In this document: piece by piece, positions 52,093 to 60,671 of the stretch
Numbering within the stretch: position 1 is the first letter of the stretch
Layout of the letters: the number at the start of each line of letters is the position of its first letter
DNA from: Lachnospiraceae bacterium
Lineage (GTDB): Bacteria > Bacillota > Clostridia > Lachnospirales > Lachnospiraceae
Direction of reading: 5' to 3'
NCBI GenBank assembly: GCA_017938315.1
Contig: JAGBBV010000030.1
Span: forward strand, 270,025-334,024
Length of the DNA stretch: 64,000 bases
Program-made: the position numbers and the translations under genes
Notes under the pieces: generated by a model
Told to the model about the DNA's origin: nothing
Seen by the model: only the letters and a program-made list of their open reading frames with translations
Databases searched by the model: none

Positions 52093-53019
52093 ATGGGAAA
52101 CATAGACGTAATTATTCCGGTGTATCGTCCCACGAAAAAGCTGTTTACACTTTTGGACAGACTGGGAGAGCAGACGGTAGAAATCCAAAAAATCATATTG
52201 ATTAATACAGAACAAAGTTATTTTGACTTGCTGGTGGAAGGAACAAAATTCTGGCAGAAATATAAGAATGTTGTGGTAAAACATATTTCTAAAAAAGAGT
52301 TTGATCACGGATATACCAGAAGACGTGCCGTGAAAGAATCAGAAAGTCCCTATTTTGTTATGATGACTGATGATGCCATCCCTGAAGATGAAATGATGCT
52401 TGAGAGACTGATTATGCCATTGCAAAAAAAAGAGGCAGCGGTAAGCTATGCAAGGCAGCTTCCAAATGAGGATTGTGGCATTATAGAGAGATATACCAGA
52501 AGTTTTAATTACCCGGAAGAATCAAGAATGAAAAGCAAAGAAGATTTAAAGGAACTTGGTATCAAAACCTTCTTTGCATCTAATGTATGTGCGGCTTATG
52601 ACAGGGCGGTATATGACGGACTGGGTGGTTTCGTGAAAAAAACAATTTTCAACGAGGACATGATTTTTGCAAGAAGCGTCATTGATGCAGGTTATAAGAT
52701 TGCCTATGTTGCCGATGCAAAAGTGATTCATTCCCACAATTACAGTGGGCTGCAGCAGCTTAGAAGAAACTTTGACCTAGGTGTTTCCCATGCACAGTTT
52801 CCTCAGGTTTTTGAAGGGATCAAAACCGAAAGTGAGGGAATCAGACTGGTAAAGCAGACCTGCAGGCATTTGATTTCCATAAAGAAACCGTGGCTTATCA
52901 TAAAGCTCTTTTGGCATAGTTTTTGTAAATATCTGGGTTATTTTTTGGGAAAACGATACCGGAAAATCCCGGCAAAAGTAGTGCGTTTCTTATCCATGAA
53001 TAAAGAGTACTGGAAATAA
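52093..53019 (+). CDS. GT2 family glycosyltransferase (rhamnosyltransferase-like)
   Basis: This enzyme of about 308 residues begins NIDVIIPVYRPTKKL and has the metal motif TDDAIPED, the ASNVCAAYDRAVYD segment and a FNEDMIFARSVI acceptor-site helix. It resembles single-domain rhamnosyltransferases of the RfbF/WbbL type, including the FDHGYTRRRAV region. I take ATG at 52093 because AGGTGA lies five bases before it; an in-frame GTG at 52084 has no such site. It follows the LCP terminator with no clear promoter of its own. It may add the first or branch rhamnose. Confidence 0.87.
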   Translation: MGNIDVIIPVYRPTKKLFTLLDRLGEQTVEIQKIILINTEQSYFDLLVEGTKFWQKYKNVVVKHISKKEFDHGYTRRRAVKESESPYFVMMTDDAIPEDEMMLERLIMPLQKKEAAVSYARQLPNEDCGIIERYTRSFNYPEESRMKSKEDLKELGIKTFFASNVCAAYDRAVYDGLGGFVKKTIFNEDMIFARSVIDAGYKIAYVADAKVIHSHNYSGLQQLRRNFDLGVSHAQFPQVFEGIKTESEGIRLVKQTCRHLISIKKPWLIIKLFWHSFCKYLGYFLGKRYRKIPAKVVRFLSMNKEYWK

Positions 53020-53115
53020 AATTTTCAAGATTTTATCACAAAATAGACACAATTATCCAATATACTTTTATTAAGATCAAAAGAAAAGTATAAAGGAAAG
53101 GAAAAGGTAATTACT

Positions 53116-54507
53116 ATGTACGAAAACAATTATCCGAATCAATATGAAAATACAAATACCTATCATTATACAACAGAAAATTCACATATTCCCAAGGAAC
53201 CGGAAAAACCGAAAAAAAGTGGCGGTGCAGGAAAGAAAATTGCACTGGGTATTTGCTGCGGATTGCTATTTGGTGTTTTTGCCGGACTTGGCTTTACCGC
53301 AGTAACCACTGCATCCGAATTTTTAATAGAAACCAGCGGCTTGGTGAGTGAGTCGGAGAAGCCTGAGGATGAGGAAGACAGAAAAGAAGACGTGGAGAAT
53401 GATGCAGGAGATGGTGAAGAGGTAAAAGAAGAACCGGAGGATTCCGGAATTGCCCAGGCATCGGTCCCCCAGGCGATGATTACGGATGTAACAGAGGTGG
53501 TAAAGGCAGTTATGCCCTCTGTAGTTTCCGTAAATAACAAATATATAGAAACCACTTCTTTTTTTGGACAACAGTACAGCAGTGAAGGAAACAGCAGCGG
53601 CTCCGGTATTATTGTAGGAGAAAACGAAACAGAACTTTTATTGGTTACCAACTACCATGTGGTGGAAGAAGCAGAGGAACTTTCTGTACAGTTTTGTGAT
53701 GGAAGCCAGGCACAGGCACAGATGAAGGGCTCCGACAGACATAAAGACTTGGCTGTCATTGCCGTACAGATAGAAGATATTGATGAAGAAACAAAAAATG
53801 CCATTGCCATTGCCACATTAGGTGATTCTACACAGCTTACGGTTGGAGAACCGGTGATTGCCATCGGAAATGCTTTGGGATATGGACAATCTGTTACCAC
53901 AGGTGTGGTCAGTGCATTAAACAGACCTATCGGAGTAGATATGACAGTATCTATGGAAGAACAGGAAGGTGATGAAGAAATCAACACCTTTATCCAGACA
54001 GATGCAGCCATTAATCCCGGTAACTCCGGCGGTGCACTCTTGAACATCAAAGGTGAGGTAATTGGTATTAACTCCAACAAAATCGGTGGTACGGCAGTAG
54101 AAGGTATGGGATATGCCATTCCTATTTCCGATGCCCATCCTATTATCGAGAATCTGATGGCGAGAGAAACAAAACTCCGCGTAGATGAAGAGAAACAGGG
54201 ATATCTGGGAATTACAGGAATTGATGTAGTGGCAGAATATTCGGAAATTTACGGCATGCCCATGGGTGTGTATGTATCTTCCGTATCAGAGGGAACAGGC
54301 GCACATAAGGCCGGCCTGGTAAGAGGTGATGTAATCACAGCAGTTAATGACCAGGAGATCTCATCCATGGTGGAGCTGAAAGAGGAACTCACCTACTATG
54401 CAGCGGGTGATACGGTGGAACTTACCATTATGCAGGGAAGTCCTACAGGATATCAGGCGAAGAAGGTTTCGGTAACACTCAGCTCAAAAGAATTGATGGA
54501 ACAGTAA
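53116..54507 (+). CDS. htrA: HtrA/DegP-like serine protease with PDZ domain
   Basis: This 463-residue protein has a cytoplasmic N-terminus rich in Tyr, Asn and Pro, a membrane helix at about 40-60, a strongly acidic linker (about 75-115), a trypsin-like protease domain and one C-terminal PDZ domain. The catalytic triad is visible as His181 (TNYHVV), Asp211 (KDLAVI) and Ser304 (NPGNSGGAL). The protease is membrane-tethered and faces outward, where it degrades misfolded exported proteins. The acidic linker is unusually long. It is followed by a terminator and then a PrcB-like lipoprotein gene. Confidence 0.95.
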   Translation: MYENNYPNQYENTNTYHYTTENSHIPKEPEKPKKSGGAGKKIALGICCGLLFGVFAGLGFTAVTTASEFLIETSGLVSESEKPEDEEDRKEDVENDAGDGEEVKEEPEDSGIAQASVPQAMITDVTEVVKAVMPSVVSVNNKYIETTSFFGQQYSSEGNSSGSGIIVGENETELLLVTNYHVVEEAEELSVQFCDGSQAQAQMKGSDRHKDLAVIAVQIEDIDEETKNAIAIATLGDSTQLTVGEPVIAIGNALGYGQSVTTGVVSALNRPIGVDMTVSMEEQEGDEEINTFIQTDAAINPGNSGGALLNIKGEVIGINSNKIGGTAVEGMGYAIPISDAHPIIENLMARETKLRVDEEKQGYLGITGIDVVAEYSEIYGMPMGVYVSSVSEGTGAHKAGLVRGDVITAVNDQEISSMVELKEELTYYAAGDTVELTIMQGSPTGYQAKKVSVTLSSKELMEQ

Positions 54508-54515
54508 ATTACAAG

Positions 54516-54547
54516 ACAGCATTGCAAAACCGGCAATGCTGTTTTTT
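54516..54547 (+). terminator. Intrinsic terminator after htrA
   Basis: ACAGCATTGC and GCAATGCTGT form a perfect 10-bp stem with a 7-base loop followed by six Ts. Confidence 0.9.
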
Positions 54548-54608
54548 CATACATCATTTTGCAAAAGGAAACATAAATTTAGTAAAAAGTAAGAAAGAGA
54601 ATGATGTT

Positions 54609-55037
54609 ATGAAAAATAAAAAGATACGGAAAACAATCGCAATTGCCATACTCTTTGCTTTCGCGATTGCATTAACAGGTTGCGGGAAAAAGGAAGATCC
54701 TTTTGAAAAGATTAAGGATATTCCTTTTACGGTAATTGCGGAAGAAAATCTTCCGGAGGAACTCATGGCAACCATAGAGGAAAAGAAAGAAGAGGGATTT
54801 AAAGTAACCTTTGAAGATGCGGGCTTTGTCTACATTTGCAGAGGCTACGGAAAGCAGGAGACAGGTGGGTACAGCATTTCCGTAAATGCATTGTATGAGA
54901 CTACCAATGCCATTTATTTTGATACAACCTTAAAAGGTCCTGAGCCGGGAGAAAATGAAGGCAAAAAGCAAAGCCCATCTTATCCTTATGTGGTGATAAA
55001 AACAGAGCAACTGCAAAAACCCATTGTGTTTGACTAA
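54609..55037 (+). CDS. PrcB-like lipoprotein
   Basis: This 142-residue protein has a lipoprotein signal with lipobox LTGC (Cys25) and a small beta-rich domain. The ending GGYSISVNALYE, then a proline-rich turn and YPYVVIKTEQ match the PrcB C-terminal domain, found in proteins that associate with secreted proteases in some bacteria. The start at 54609 gives a proper signal peptide; an upstream in-frame start at 54522 would lie in the htrA terminator and is unlikely. Placement right after an HtrA protease is notable, but a functional link is inferred. Confidence 0.8.
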   Translation: MKNKKIRKTIAIAILFAFAIALTGCGKKEDPFEKIKDIPFTVIAEENLPEELMATIEEKKEEGFKVTFEDAGFVYICRGYGKQETGGYSISVNALYETTNAIYFDTTLKGPEPGENEGKKQSPSYPYVVIKTEQLQKPIVFD

Positions 55038-55060
55038 TGGCATAAATCTGAAAGTGAGTC

Positions 55061-55089
55061 TTGTTTGACAGGGACCAGTCGGGTATAAT
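55061..55089 (+). promoter_or_regulatory. Sigma-A-type promoter of the pyr operon
   Basis: TTGTTT and TATAAT are separated by 17 bases, about 33 bases before the pyrC ATG. A better-looking TTGACA at 55065 is only 14 bases away from the -10 box and is unlikely to act as the -35. Confidence 0.6.
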
Positions 55090-55122
55090 GTAGCAGAAGG
55101 ATAAAGGAAGGCAGGATGAATC

Positions 55123-56421
55123 ATGCTGATAATAAAGAACGGAACAATTATCGACCCGGTACAGAAAAAAATGTACCGGGGAGATTTGGAAATAGAGGAT
55201 GGAATTATTTGCAATATCAGGACAGGCGGGGAAGCGGAAGCGGCCGCTAAAGTCACGGGAAAGGATGAGAAAATTATTGATGCCACAGGGCTACTCATAG
55301 GGCCCGGGCTGATTGATACCCATGTACATTTCAGGGACCCCGGATTCGCCCACAAAGAAGATATTAATACAGGTGCAGATGCGGCAAAGAAGGGCGGATA
55401 TACGGGAATTGTCCTGATGGCCAATACCAATCCTGCGGTCGATAATGAAGAAACTTTAAGATATGTGCTTGAAAAAGGAAAAAAGACGGGAATCCGCATT
55501 GAAAGCTGTGTAAACGTGACCCAAAAGATGCAGGGAAAAGAACTCACAGATATGGAGAGACTTGCCTCTGCGGGAGCGGCAGGATTTACAGATGACGGAA
55601 TTCCCCTTCTGGAAGAAGGACTCGTTAAAGAGGCTATGGAAAGGGCCTTTAAACTGGATAAACCCATCAGCTTTCACGAAGAAAATCCCGAGAGAATCCA
55701 AAATAACGGCGTAAATGCAGGCAAGGCTGCGGCATATTTTGGAATTGGCGGATCACCTCGGGAGGCAGAAATAGATTTGGTGGAAAGAGATTTGCCACTT
55801 GCACTTTTGACAGGTGCACAAACAGTAATTCAGCATATCAGCAGTAAAGAGGCGGTTGAACTTGTTCGAAAGGCAAAGAAGCAGGGAAGCAATATTCATG
55901 CGGAAGCAACCCCCCATCACTTTACTTTGACAGAGGATGCTGTAATAGAAAAAGGGACATTGGCTAAGATGAATCCGCCTCTTAGGGAAGAAGCGGACAG
56001 GCTTGCAGTGATAGAAGGACTTAAGGACGGAACCATTGATTTGATTGCCACTGACCATGCACCCCATAGCAGGGAGGAAAAGGACAAGCCTATTACCCAG
56101 GCTCCCAGTGGTATTATCGGATTGGAGACAGCACTTTCTCTCGGCATCCGTGAATTGGTTTTAAAAGGACACCTAAGTTATCCGGAACTTTTTGATAGAA
56201 TGAGCACGGCGCCGGCGAAGCTTTATCATCTTTGTGGCGGTGCGATAGCAGAGAAAGAAGTGGCAGATTTGGTTCTTTTTGCACCGGATGAAGTGTGGAA
56301 AGTAGAAGAATTTGCATCAAAGTCAAGTAATTCCCCTTTTATGGGGGAAGAAATGCCGGGAGTAGTTCATTACACTATTTGCGGCGGCAAAATTGTATAT
56401 CAGAAACAAGAGGAACAATAA
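55123..56421 (+). CDS. pyrC: Dihydroorotase
   Basis: This 432-residue metal-dependent amidohydrolase catalyses ring closure of carbamoyl aspartate in pyrimidine synthesis. The metal-binding His67-Val-His69 (DTHVHFRDPG) opens the barrel, with TPHHFTLTED and the catalytic ATDHAPHS further on. Length and motifs fit the type I class found in Firmicutes. It starts a pyrC-pyrK-pyrD transcript with a short leader; I see no PyrR-type attenuator. Confidence 0.96.
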   Translation: MLIIKNGTIIDPVQKKMYRGDLEIEDGIICNIRTGGEAEAAAKVTGKDEKIIDATGLLIGPGLIDTHVHFRDPGFAHKEDINTGADAAKKGGYTGIVLMANTNPAVDNEETLRYVLEKGKKTGIRIESCVNVTQKMQGKELTDMERLASAGAAGFTDDGIPLLEEGLVKEAMERAFKLDKPISFHEENPERIQNNGVNAGKAAAYFGIGGSPREAEIDLVERDLPLALLTGAQTVIQHISSKEAVELVRKAKKQGSNIHAEATPHHFTLTEDAVIEKGTLAKMNPPLREEADRLAVIEGLKDGTIDLIATDHAPHSREEKDKPITQAPSGIIGLETALSLGIRELVLKGHLSYPELFDRMSTAPAKLYHLCGGAIAEKEVADLVLFAPDEVWKVEEFASKSSNSPFMGEEMPGVVHYTICGGKIVYQKQEEQ

Positions 56422-56440
56422 CATACAAAGGAGAGCAGAC

Positions 56441-57223
56441 ATGGCAAAAAAGAAAATGACGGCAACGGTGTTCTTTCAGCAGGAAATCGCACCGGGAATA
56501 TTTGATATGTGGCTTACCACAGAACTGGCACAGGAGGCCGGTGCAGGACAGTTTATCGGTGTTTATCCCGGGGACCAATCAAAACTTTTGCCCAGACCCA
56601 TCAGTATTTGTGAGGTTGATAAGGAGAACAGCCGCCTCCGTATTGTTTACAGAGTGGCAGGAGGGGGAACGGATGAGTTTTCCTCTTACAAAGCAGGAAG
56701 AAAAGTAGAAATTTTAGGAGTTTTAGGAAACGGCTTTCCCTTAGATGCCGCAAAGGATAAGAAGGTAGTACTCCTTGGCGGTGGTATCGGAATTCCCCCC
56801 ATGTTAGAGCTTGCCAAAGAATTAAAGGAAGCGGGGATTCGTCCAACTGCGGTTTTGGGATATCGCGACAGTCAGCTTTTCTTGAAAGAAGATTTAGAAA
56901 AATATGCAGAGGTGCTTATCGCTACGGAAGACGGAAGCAAAGGATGTAAAGGTAATGTTCTTACTGCTATGGAAGAAAAGGGGGTTGCACCTGATGTCAT
57001 CATGGCCTGCGGACCTATGCCCATGCTCCGTGCCATTAAAAGATATTCTGAAACGTCCGGATGCAAGGCATATATTTCCCTGGAAGAGCGGATGGCCTGC
57101 GGCGTGGGTGCATGCCTTGGATGTGTCTGCAAAACAAAGAAAGTGGACCATCATTCCCATGTAAATAATGCAAGAATTTGTACCGACGGACCGGTATTTG
57201 ACGCGGAGGATGTGGAAATATGA
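56441..57223 (+). CDS. pyrK: Dihydroorotate dehydrogenase electron transfer subunit
   Basis: This 260-residue flavoprotein carries electrons from PyrD to NAD. It has an N-terminal FAD barrel (LLPRPISI), a NAD-binding domain with LLGGGIGIPPMLE, and a C-terminal 2Fe-2S site with cysteines in CGVGACLGCVC and CTDGPVF. An AAAGGAGAG site fixes the start at 56441 although the frame opens earlier within pyrC. It overlaps pyrD by four bases (ATGA), typical of the PyrK/PyrDB pair. Confidence 0.96.
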   Translation: MAKKKMTATVFFQQEIAPGIFDMWLTTELAQEAGAGQFIGVYPGDQSKLLPRPISICEVDKENSRLRIVYRVAGGGTDEFSSYKAGRKVEILGVLGNGFPLDAAKDKKVVLLGGGIGIPPMLELAKELKEAGIRPTAVLGYRDSQLFLKEDLEKYAEVLIATEDGSKGCKGNVLTAMEEKGVAPDVIMACGPMPMLRAIKRYSETSGCKAYISLEERMACGVGACLGCVCKTKKVDHHSHVNNARICTDGPVFDAEDVEI

Positions 57224-58122
57224 ATACAAAAGTAAAAATTGCAGGAGTGGAATTTAAAAATCCCGTTATGACCGCTTCCGGAACATTCGGCTCCGGTATG
57301 GAATACGGCGAATTTGTGGACTTAAATAAACTGGGAGCAGTGGTAACCAAAGGGGTTGCAAATGTTCCCTGGCCGGGAAACCCAACACCCAGAGTTACAG
57401 AAACCTATGGCGGTATGCTAAATGCCATAGGGCTTCAAAACCCCGGCATTGATGTGTTTGTAGAGAGAGATATTCCCTTTTTGAAGCAGTACGATACAAA
57501 AATCATTGTAAATGTTTGTGGAAAAACCGTGGAGGATTATCTGGCAGTTGTGGAAAAACTGGGTGATTATCCCGTTGACATGTTAGAAATCAATGTATCT
57601 TGCCCCAATGTCAAGGAAGGTGCCATTGCTTTCGGACAAAAGGCTGATTGTCTTTACGATATTACTTCTCAGATTAAAAAGAAGGCAAAGCAACCTGTCA
57701 TCATGAAACTCAGTCCCAATGTAACAGACATTACTGAGATGGCAAAGGCAGCAGAGGCAGCAGGTGCAGATGCCATTTCCCTGATTAATACGCTGACCGG
57801 AATGAAGATTGATATCCATAAGAGATGCTTTGCGCTGGCAAATAAGACAGGGGGCATGTCAGGCCCTGCCATTAAACCGGTAGCAGTCCGTATGGTTTAC
57901 CAGGCATCCCATGCAGTGAAGATTCCTGTTATCGGCATGGGCGGTATTGCAAATGCTGAGGATGCCATCGAATTTATGATGGCAGGTGCTACGGCTGTAG
58001 CGGTGGGTGCCATGAATTTTGTCAATCCCTATGCGACAGAAGAAGTTGTAGCAGGAATTGAAGATTATATGAAAAAGTATAACATAGCAGACATTAACGA
58101 AATTATCGGATGCGTTGAATAA
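57220..58122 (+). CDS. pyrD: Dihydroorotate dehydrogenase, class 1B catalytic subunit
   Basis: This 300-residue flavin enzyme oxidises dihydroorotate to orotate. It has NPVMTASGTFGSG at the N-terminus, INVSCPNVKEG with the class 1 active-site Cys, KLSPNVTDI with the FMN-contacting Lys, and IGMGGIANAEDA at the phosphate site. With pyrK it forms the NAD-dependent class 1B complex. It is the last gene of the short pyr operon. Confidence 0.96.
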   Translation: MNTKVKIAGVEFKNPVMTASGTFGSGMEYGEFVDLNKLGAVVTKGVANVPWPGNPTPRVTETYGGMLNAIGLQNPGIDVFVERDIPFLKQYDTKIIVNVCGKTVEDYLAVVEKLGDYPVDMLEINVSCPNVKEGAIAFGQKADCLYDITSQIKKKAKQPVIMKLSPNVTDITEMAKAAEAAGADAISLINTLTGMKIDIHKRCFALANKTGGMSGPAIKPVAVRMVYQASHAVKIPVIGMGGIANAEDAIEFMMAGATAVAVGAMNFVNPYATEEVVAGIEDYMKKYNIADINEIIGCVE

Positions 58123-58162
58123 TTATCATCAAAAAGGTATTTTGGATAATATTTTTGAGGTG

Positions 58163-58191
58163 GAATAAAATACTTTCCGTGGGCATACATT
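58163..58191 (+). promoter_or_regulatory. Sigma-E (mother-cell sporulation) type promoter for sipL
   Basis: The -10 reads CATACATT, a full match to the Bacillus sigma-E consensus CATACAHT. Fourteen bases upstream is GAATAAA, a five-of-seven match to KMATATT. The predicted start lies about 24 bases before the GTG of a sporulation gene, which is what would be expected. Confidence 0.7.
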
Positions 58192-58221
58192 AGAACAAGT
58201 ACTCGCGGGAGGTATTTTTTT

Positions 58222-59772
58222 GTGGAGTTAATGAAACGGAACATACATATGGATTGCCAAAAGTGTAAGGCATCCACACAGATAACAATGGAGGGAGATA
58301 TTAATATTTCCGATTCCAGGCCGGATGCCCATAAACTGATTATGGATAAGGGAAATCTGGACATAGAAGAAGTCAAAGTGTCAGATGACCATGTGAATGT
58401 GAAAGGAAAACTTTGTTTTCAGGTGCTTTATCTCACAGAAGAAGAAAAGCGTGATATGGCAGGAATGGATGGAAACATTCCCTTTGAAGAGCAGATTTAT
58501 ATGGAGGGAGTGCGAAGCGGTGACGATGTTTTGCTTGAGTGGGATATTGAAGATTTGACAGTAGGTCTGATTAATTCCAGAAAGTTAAGTGTGCAGGCAC
58601 TTGTTATGTTATGTGCAACTTGTGAAGAGTTGTGTGATGAGGAGACTGCAGTGGATCTTTCCTGTGACGAGCCGGTGGAGTACCGCAAGAAGACCTTAGA
58701 CATTGCGGCGATGGTAATGCGCAAGAAGGATATTTTCAGGGTGAAGGAGGAAGTAGAAATCCCGGGAAGCTTTCCCAATATCTTTTCACTGATTTGGTGG
58801 GATATTTCCCCTGTAAATGTGGAGTTTAAGATGCTTGCAGATAAGATTGCGGTGCAGGGAGAAATCAAGGCCTTTTTCCTTTATCGTGGGGAAGGGGAAG
58901 AAGAGAGAATTTGTCATTATGAGACTACGCTTCCTTTTTCCGGCAGTGTAGATTGCATGGGCGCAGAGGAAGGAATGATTCCGGAAATCCGCTATGTGGC
59001 AGAGGTAAAAGAAGCACAAGCCAGACCGGATTTTGACGGAGAAGAGAGAGTCATCACCTTTGAACTATGTTTGAATCTTGATATTTGTGCATATGAAGAG
59101 GAGCAGTTATCGCTTCTATCCGATGTGTACGGAGTGGTAAAAGAAATCTCAGTCTCTGAGAGGGAAGCAAATTTCAGAAAATTGTTTGCCAAGTGTAGTG
59201 GAAAAACCAAAATTTCGGAGCATTTTAAGGTAGAAGAAGGAGCAAAGATTGGCAAAATTCTGCACTCCTCCGCGAAACTTCAGATATCAGACAAGGAAAT
59301 TGTTGAAAATGGAATTGAAATAAGCGGTGCGATTCATTTGCATGTATTATATGAAAATATGGCAGAGGAAAGCTACGGCATGATAAAGGAAAGTATTCCC
59401 TTTGACTATGTCTTGGAAGCAGATGGCATCTCAGAGCATTGTGTGTTTACACTAAGCGGTGATGTGGAGCAGATGGCTGTTTCTGTCATTGACAGTGATG
59501 AGATTGATGTGAAATGTGTGCTGTTTTTCAGAACCAACATATACCGCAAATGGACGGAAAAAATTGTGGAACAGGTGACAGCTACGGAGCTTGACGGGGA
59601 AAAGATGTCGGCATTGCCCGGTATTGCGGTTTACATGGTCAGAGACGGGGAGAGCTTGTGGGATATCGGAAAAAGATATTATGTGCCTGTAGCAAGCCTG
59701 ATGCAGATGAATAATCTGGCCTCGGACGAAGTGAAAGCCGGAGACAGAATTTTGATAGTGAAAAACGTATAA
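58222..59772 (+). CDS. sipL: SipL-like spore morphogenesis protein (SPOCS and LysM domains)
   Basis: This 516-residue protein is built from repeated DUF3794/SPOCS domains (three visible, about 30-130, 165-270 and 320-430) and ends in a LysM domain (YMVRDGESLWDIGKRYYV to ILIVKN). This is the architecture of SipL, which in Clostridioides difficile binds SpoIVA to place the spore coat in the mother cell. The start is GTG behind GGGAGG. A sigma-E-type promoter precedes it. Its presence marks the organism as coming from a spore-forming clostridial lineage. It is a single-gene transcript ending at a hairpin. Confidence 0.92.
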   Translation: MELMKRNIHMDCQKCKASTQITMEGDINISDSRPDAHKLIMDKGNLDIEEVKVSDDHVNVKGKLCFQVLYLTEEEKRDMAGMDGNIPFEEQIYMEGVRSGDDVLLEWDIEDLTVGLINSRKLSVQALVMLCATCEELCDEETAVDLSCDEPVEYRKKTLDIAAMVMRKKDIFRVKEEVEIPGSFPNIFSLIWWDISPVNVEFKMLADKIAVQGEIKAFFLYRGEGEEERICHYETTLPFSGSVDCMGAEEGMIPEIRYVAEVKEAQARPDFDGEERVITFELCLNLDICAYEEEQLSLLSDVYGVVKEISVSEREANFRKLFAKCSGKTKISEHFKVEEGAKIGKILHSSAKLQISDKEIVENGIEISGAIHLHVLYENMAEESYGMIKESIPFDYVLEADGISEHCVFTLSGDVEQMAVSVIDSDEIDVKCVLFFRTNIYRKWTEKIVEQVTATELDGEKMSALPGIAVYMVRDGESLWDIGKRYYVPVASLMQMNNLASDEVKAGDRILIVKNV

Positions 59773-59779
59773 AAATAGA

Positions 59780-59813
59780 ACCCGCCCACTTAAAGGAAAG
59801 TGGACGGGTAATT
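59780..59813. terminator. Intrinsic terminator shared by sipL and the convergent gene
   Basis: ACCCGCCCACTT pairs with AAGTGGACGGGT with one C-A mismatch and a 6-base loop. TAATTTT follows on the plus strand, and the TTCTATTTTTA stretch on the minus strand could also serve. Confidence 0.75.
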
Positions 59814-59836
59814 TTCTGTCTGTAATAGTTATGTCG

Positions 59837-60460
59837 TTATGCTTCAGTTTCAGAAGCGGTAAGGCCTGCCTCTTCAGCCATCTTGTCAAAACCTGCAAGT
59901 ACGGCATCATAGGTCTTTTTGGAAATTTCGGGAAGTTCGCCTCCCCATGTTTTTTCTGCCTGCTTATAGCCCTTTTTAAAAGCATCACGCATTTCTTCAA
60001 TTTTATCGGGGTCACCGCCGGTTAATGCAGTGGCAAAATCCAAGATACGCTGTGAGGTCTGTGCTACGCCCCAGTAGCCGTCTTCTGCAATGTCAGCCTG
60101 TGCCTGAGCTTTGGTGGCAGGATCAACGGTAAAATCACCGCTGGATAAAATACTCCAGATGTCATTTGCATTATTAAAGGTTTTTCCCTGCTTGGTTAAA
60201 AGTTGCTCTACAAGACTCTTAAACTGTGCGGTTCTGGCATCGGCATCCGCTTTGAGTTTGGCAATCAGTTCAGCGTTTGGTGTGTATTTCTTAGTAGCCT
60301 TTTCAGTAGCCTGTTCTGCTGAAGGCTCATACACAACGCCGGCATTTTCCTTGGCAGTTGTTTCAGGTTTTGTTTCAGCCTTAGAAGTTGTTTCTGTTTT
60401 GGGTGTGGCAGCATAGGTACTGTACGCAGATGCCGCACCTGTAATTCCGTTTACGCTCAT
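59837..60460 (-). CDS. Conserved protein of unknown function under a flagellar-type promoter
   Basis: This 207-residue soluble protein has a Ser/Thr/Ala-rich flexible N-terminus (about 1-65) and a helical C-terminal domain. The best marks are EDGYWGVAQTSQRILDFA, LTGGDPDKIEEMRDAFKKGY and the TWGGELPEISKKTYDAV block. Similar sequences occur in many bacteria, some labelled hydrogenase-4 component G, a name I consider unsupported. The gene has a strong AAGGAGGGTG site and is preceded by a near-perfect sigma-28 promoter, so it is probably expressed with flagellar genes. No signal peptide is present. Function unknown. Confidence 0.82.
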   Translation of the reverse strand: MSVNGITGAASAYSTYAATPKTETTSKAETKPETTAKENAGVVYEPSAEQATEKATKKYTPNAELIAKLKADADARTAQFKSLVEQLLTKQGKTFNNANDIWSILSSGDFTVDPATKAQAQADIAEDGYWGVAQTSQRILDFATALTGGDPDKIEEMRDAFKKGYKQAEKTWGGELPEISKKTYDAVLAGFDKMAEEAGLTASETEA

Positions 60461-60504
60461 AATATCACCCTCCTTGGTAGATAAGACAATTATTGTTATA
60501 GTTA

Positions 60505-60531
60505 TTATCGGCAGGATTTTTGAAAAGTTTA
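60505..60531 (-). promoter_or_regulatory. Sigma-28 (FliA/SigD) flagellar promoter
   Basis: On the minus strand TAAA and GCCGATAA are separated by exactly 15 bases, the canonical spacing and sequence for flagellar sigma factors. It ends 44 bases before the start codon at 60460. No better sigma-A promoter is seen for this gene. Confidence 0.8.
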
Positions 60532-60538
60532 GGGTTGA

Positions 60539-60567
60539 TTGACAAAATCAAATATTTTGTATAAAAT
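60539..60567 (+). promoter_or_regulatory. Sigma-A promoter for ispE
   Basis: TTGACA and TAAAAT are separated by 17 bases. The -35 box is only eight bases from the divergent sigma-28 element. The leader to the ispE ATG at 60672 would be about 100 bases. Confidence 0.7.
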
Positions 60568-60671
60568 TAAGTACAATCTATGTATTATGTATACAATCTT
60601 ACATAGAAATACACGGTGATACAAAAATAGCGCAACATGCAAATAATGAATTGTGCAAACGGGAGGCCATT

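Noticed and set aside
53166-54119. Antisense ORFs opposite htrA (161 and 155 codons)
   Set aside because: Serine- and proline-rich reverse readings of the protease gene with its intact triad.
55037-55122. Possible PyrR attenuator before pyrC
   Set aside because: The leader is only about 30 bases and contains no anti-antiterminator or terminator hairpin.
54930-55667. Antisense ORF of 245 codons over pyrC
   Set aside because: It is fully covered by well-supported genes on the other strand, and its composition is that of a shadow frame.
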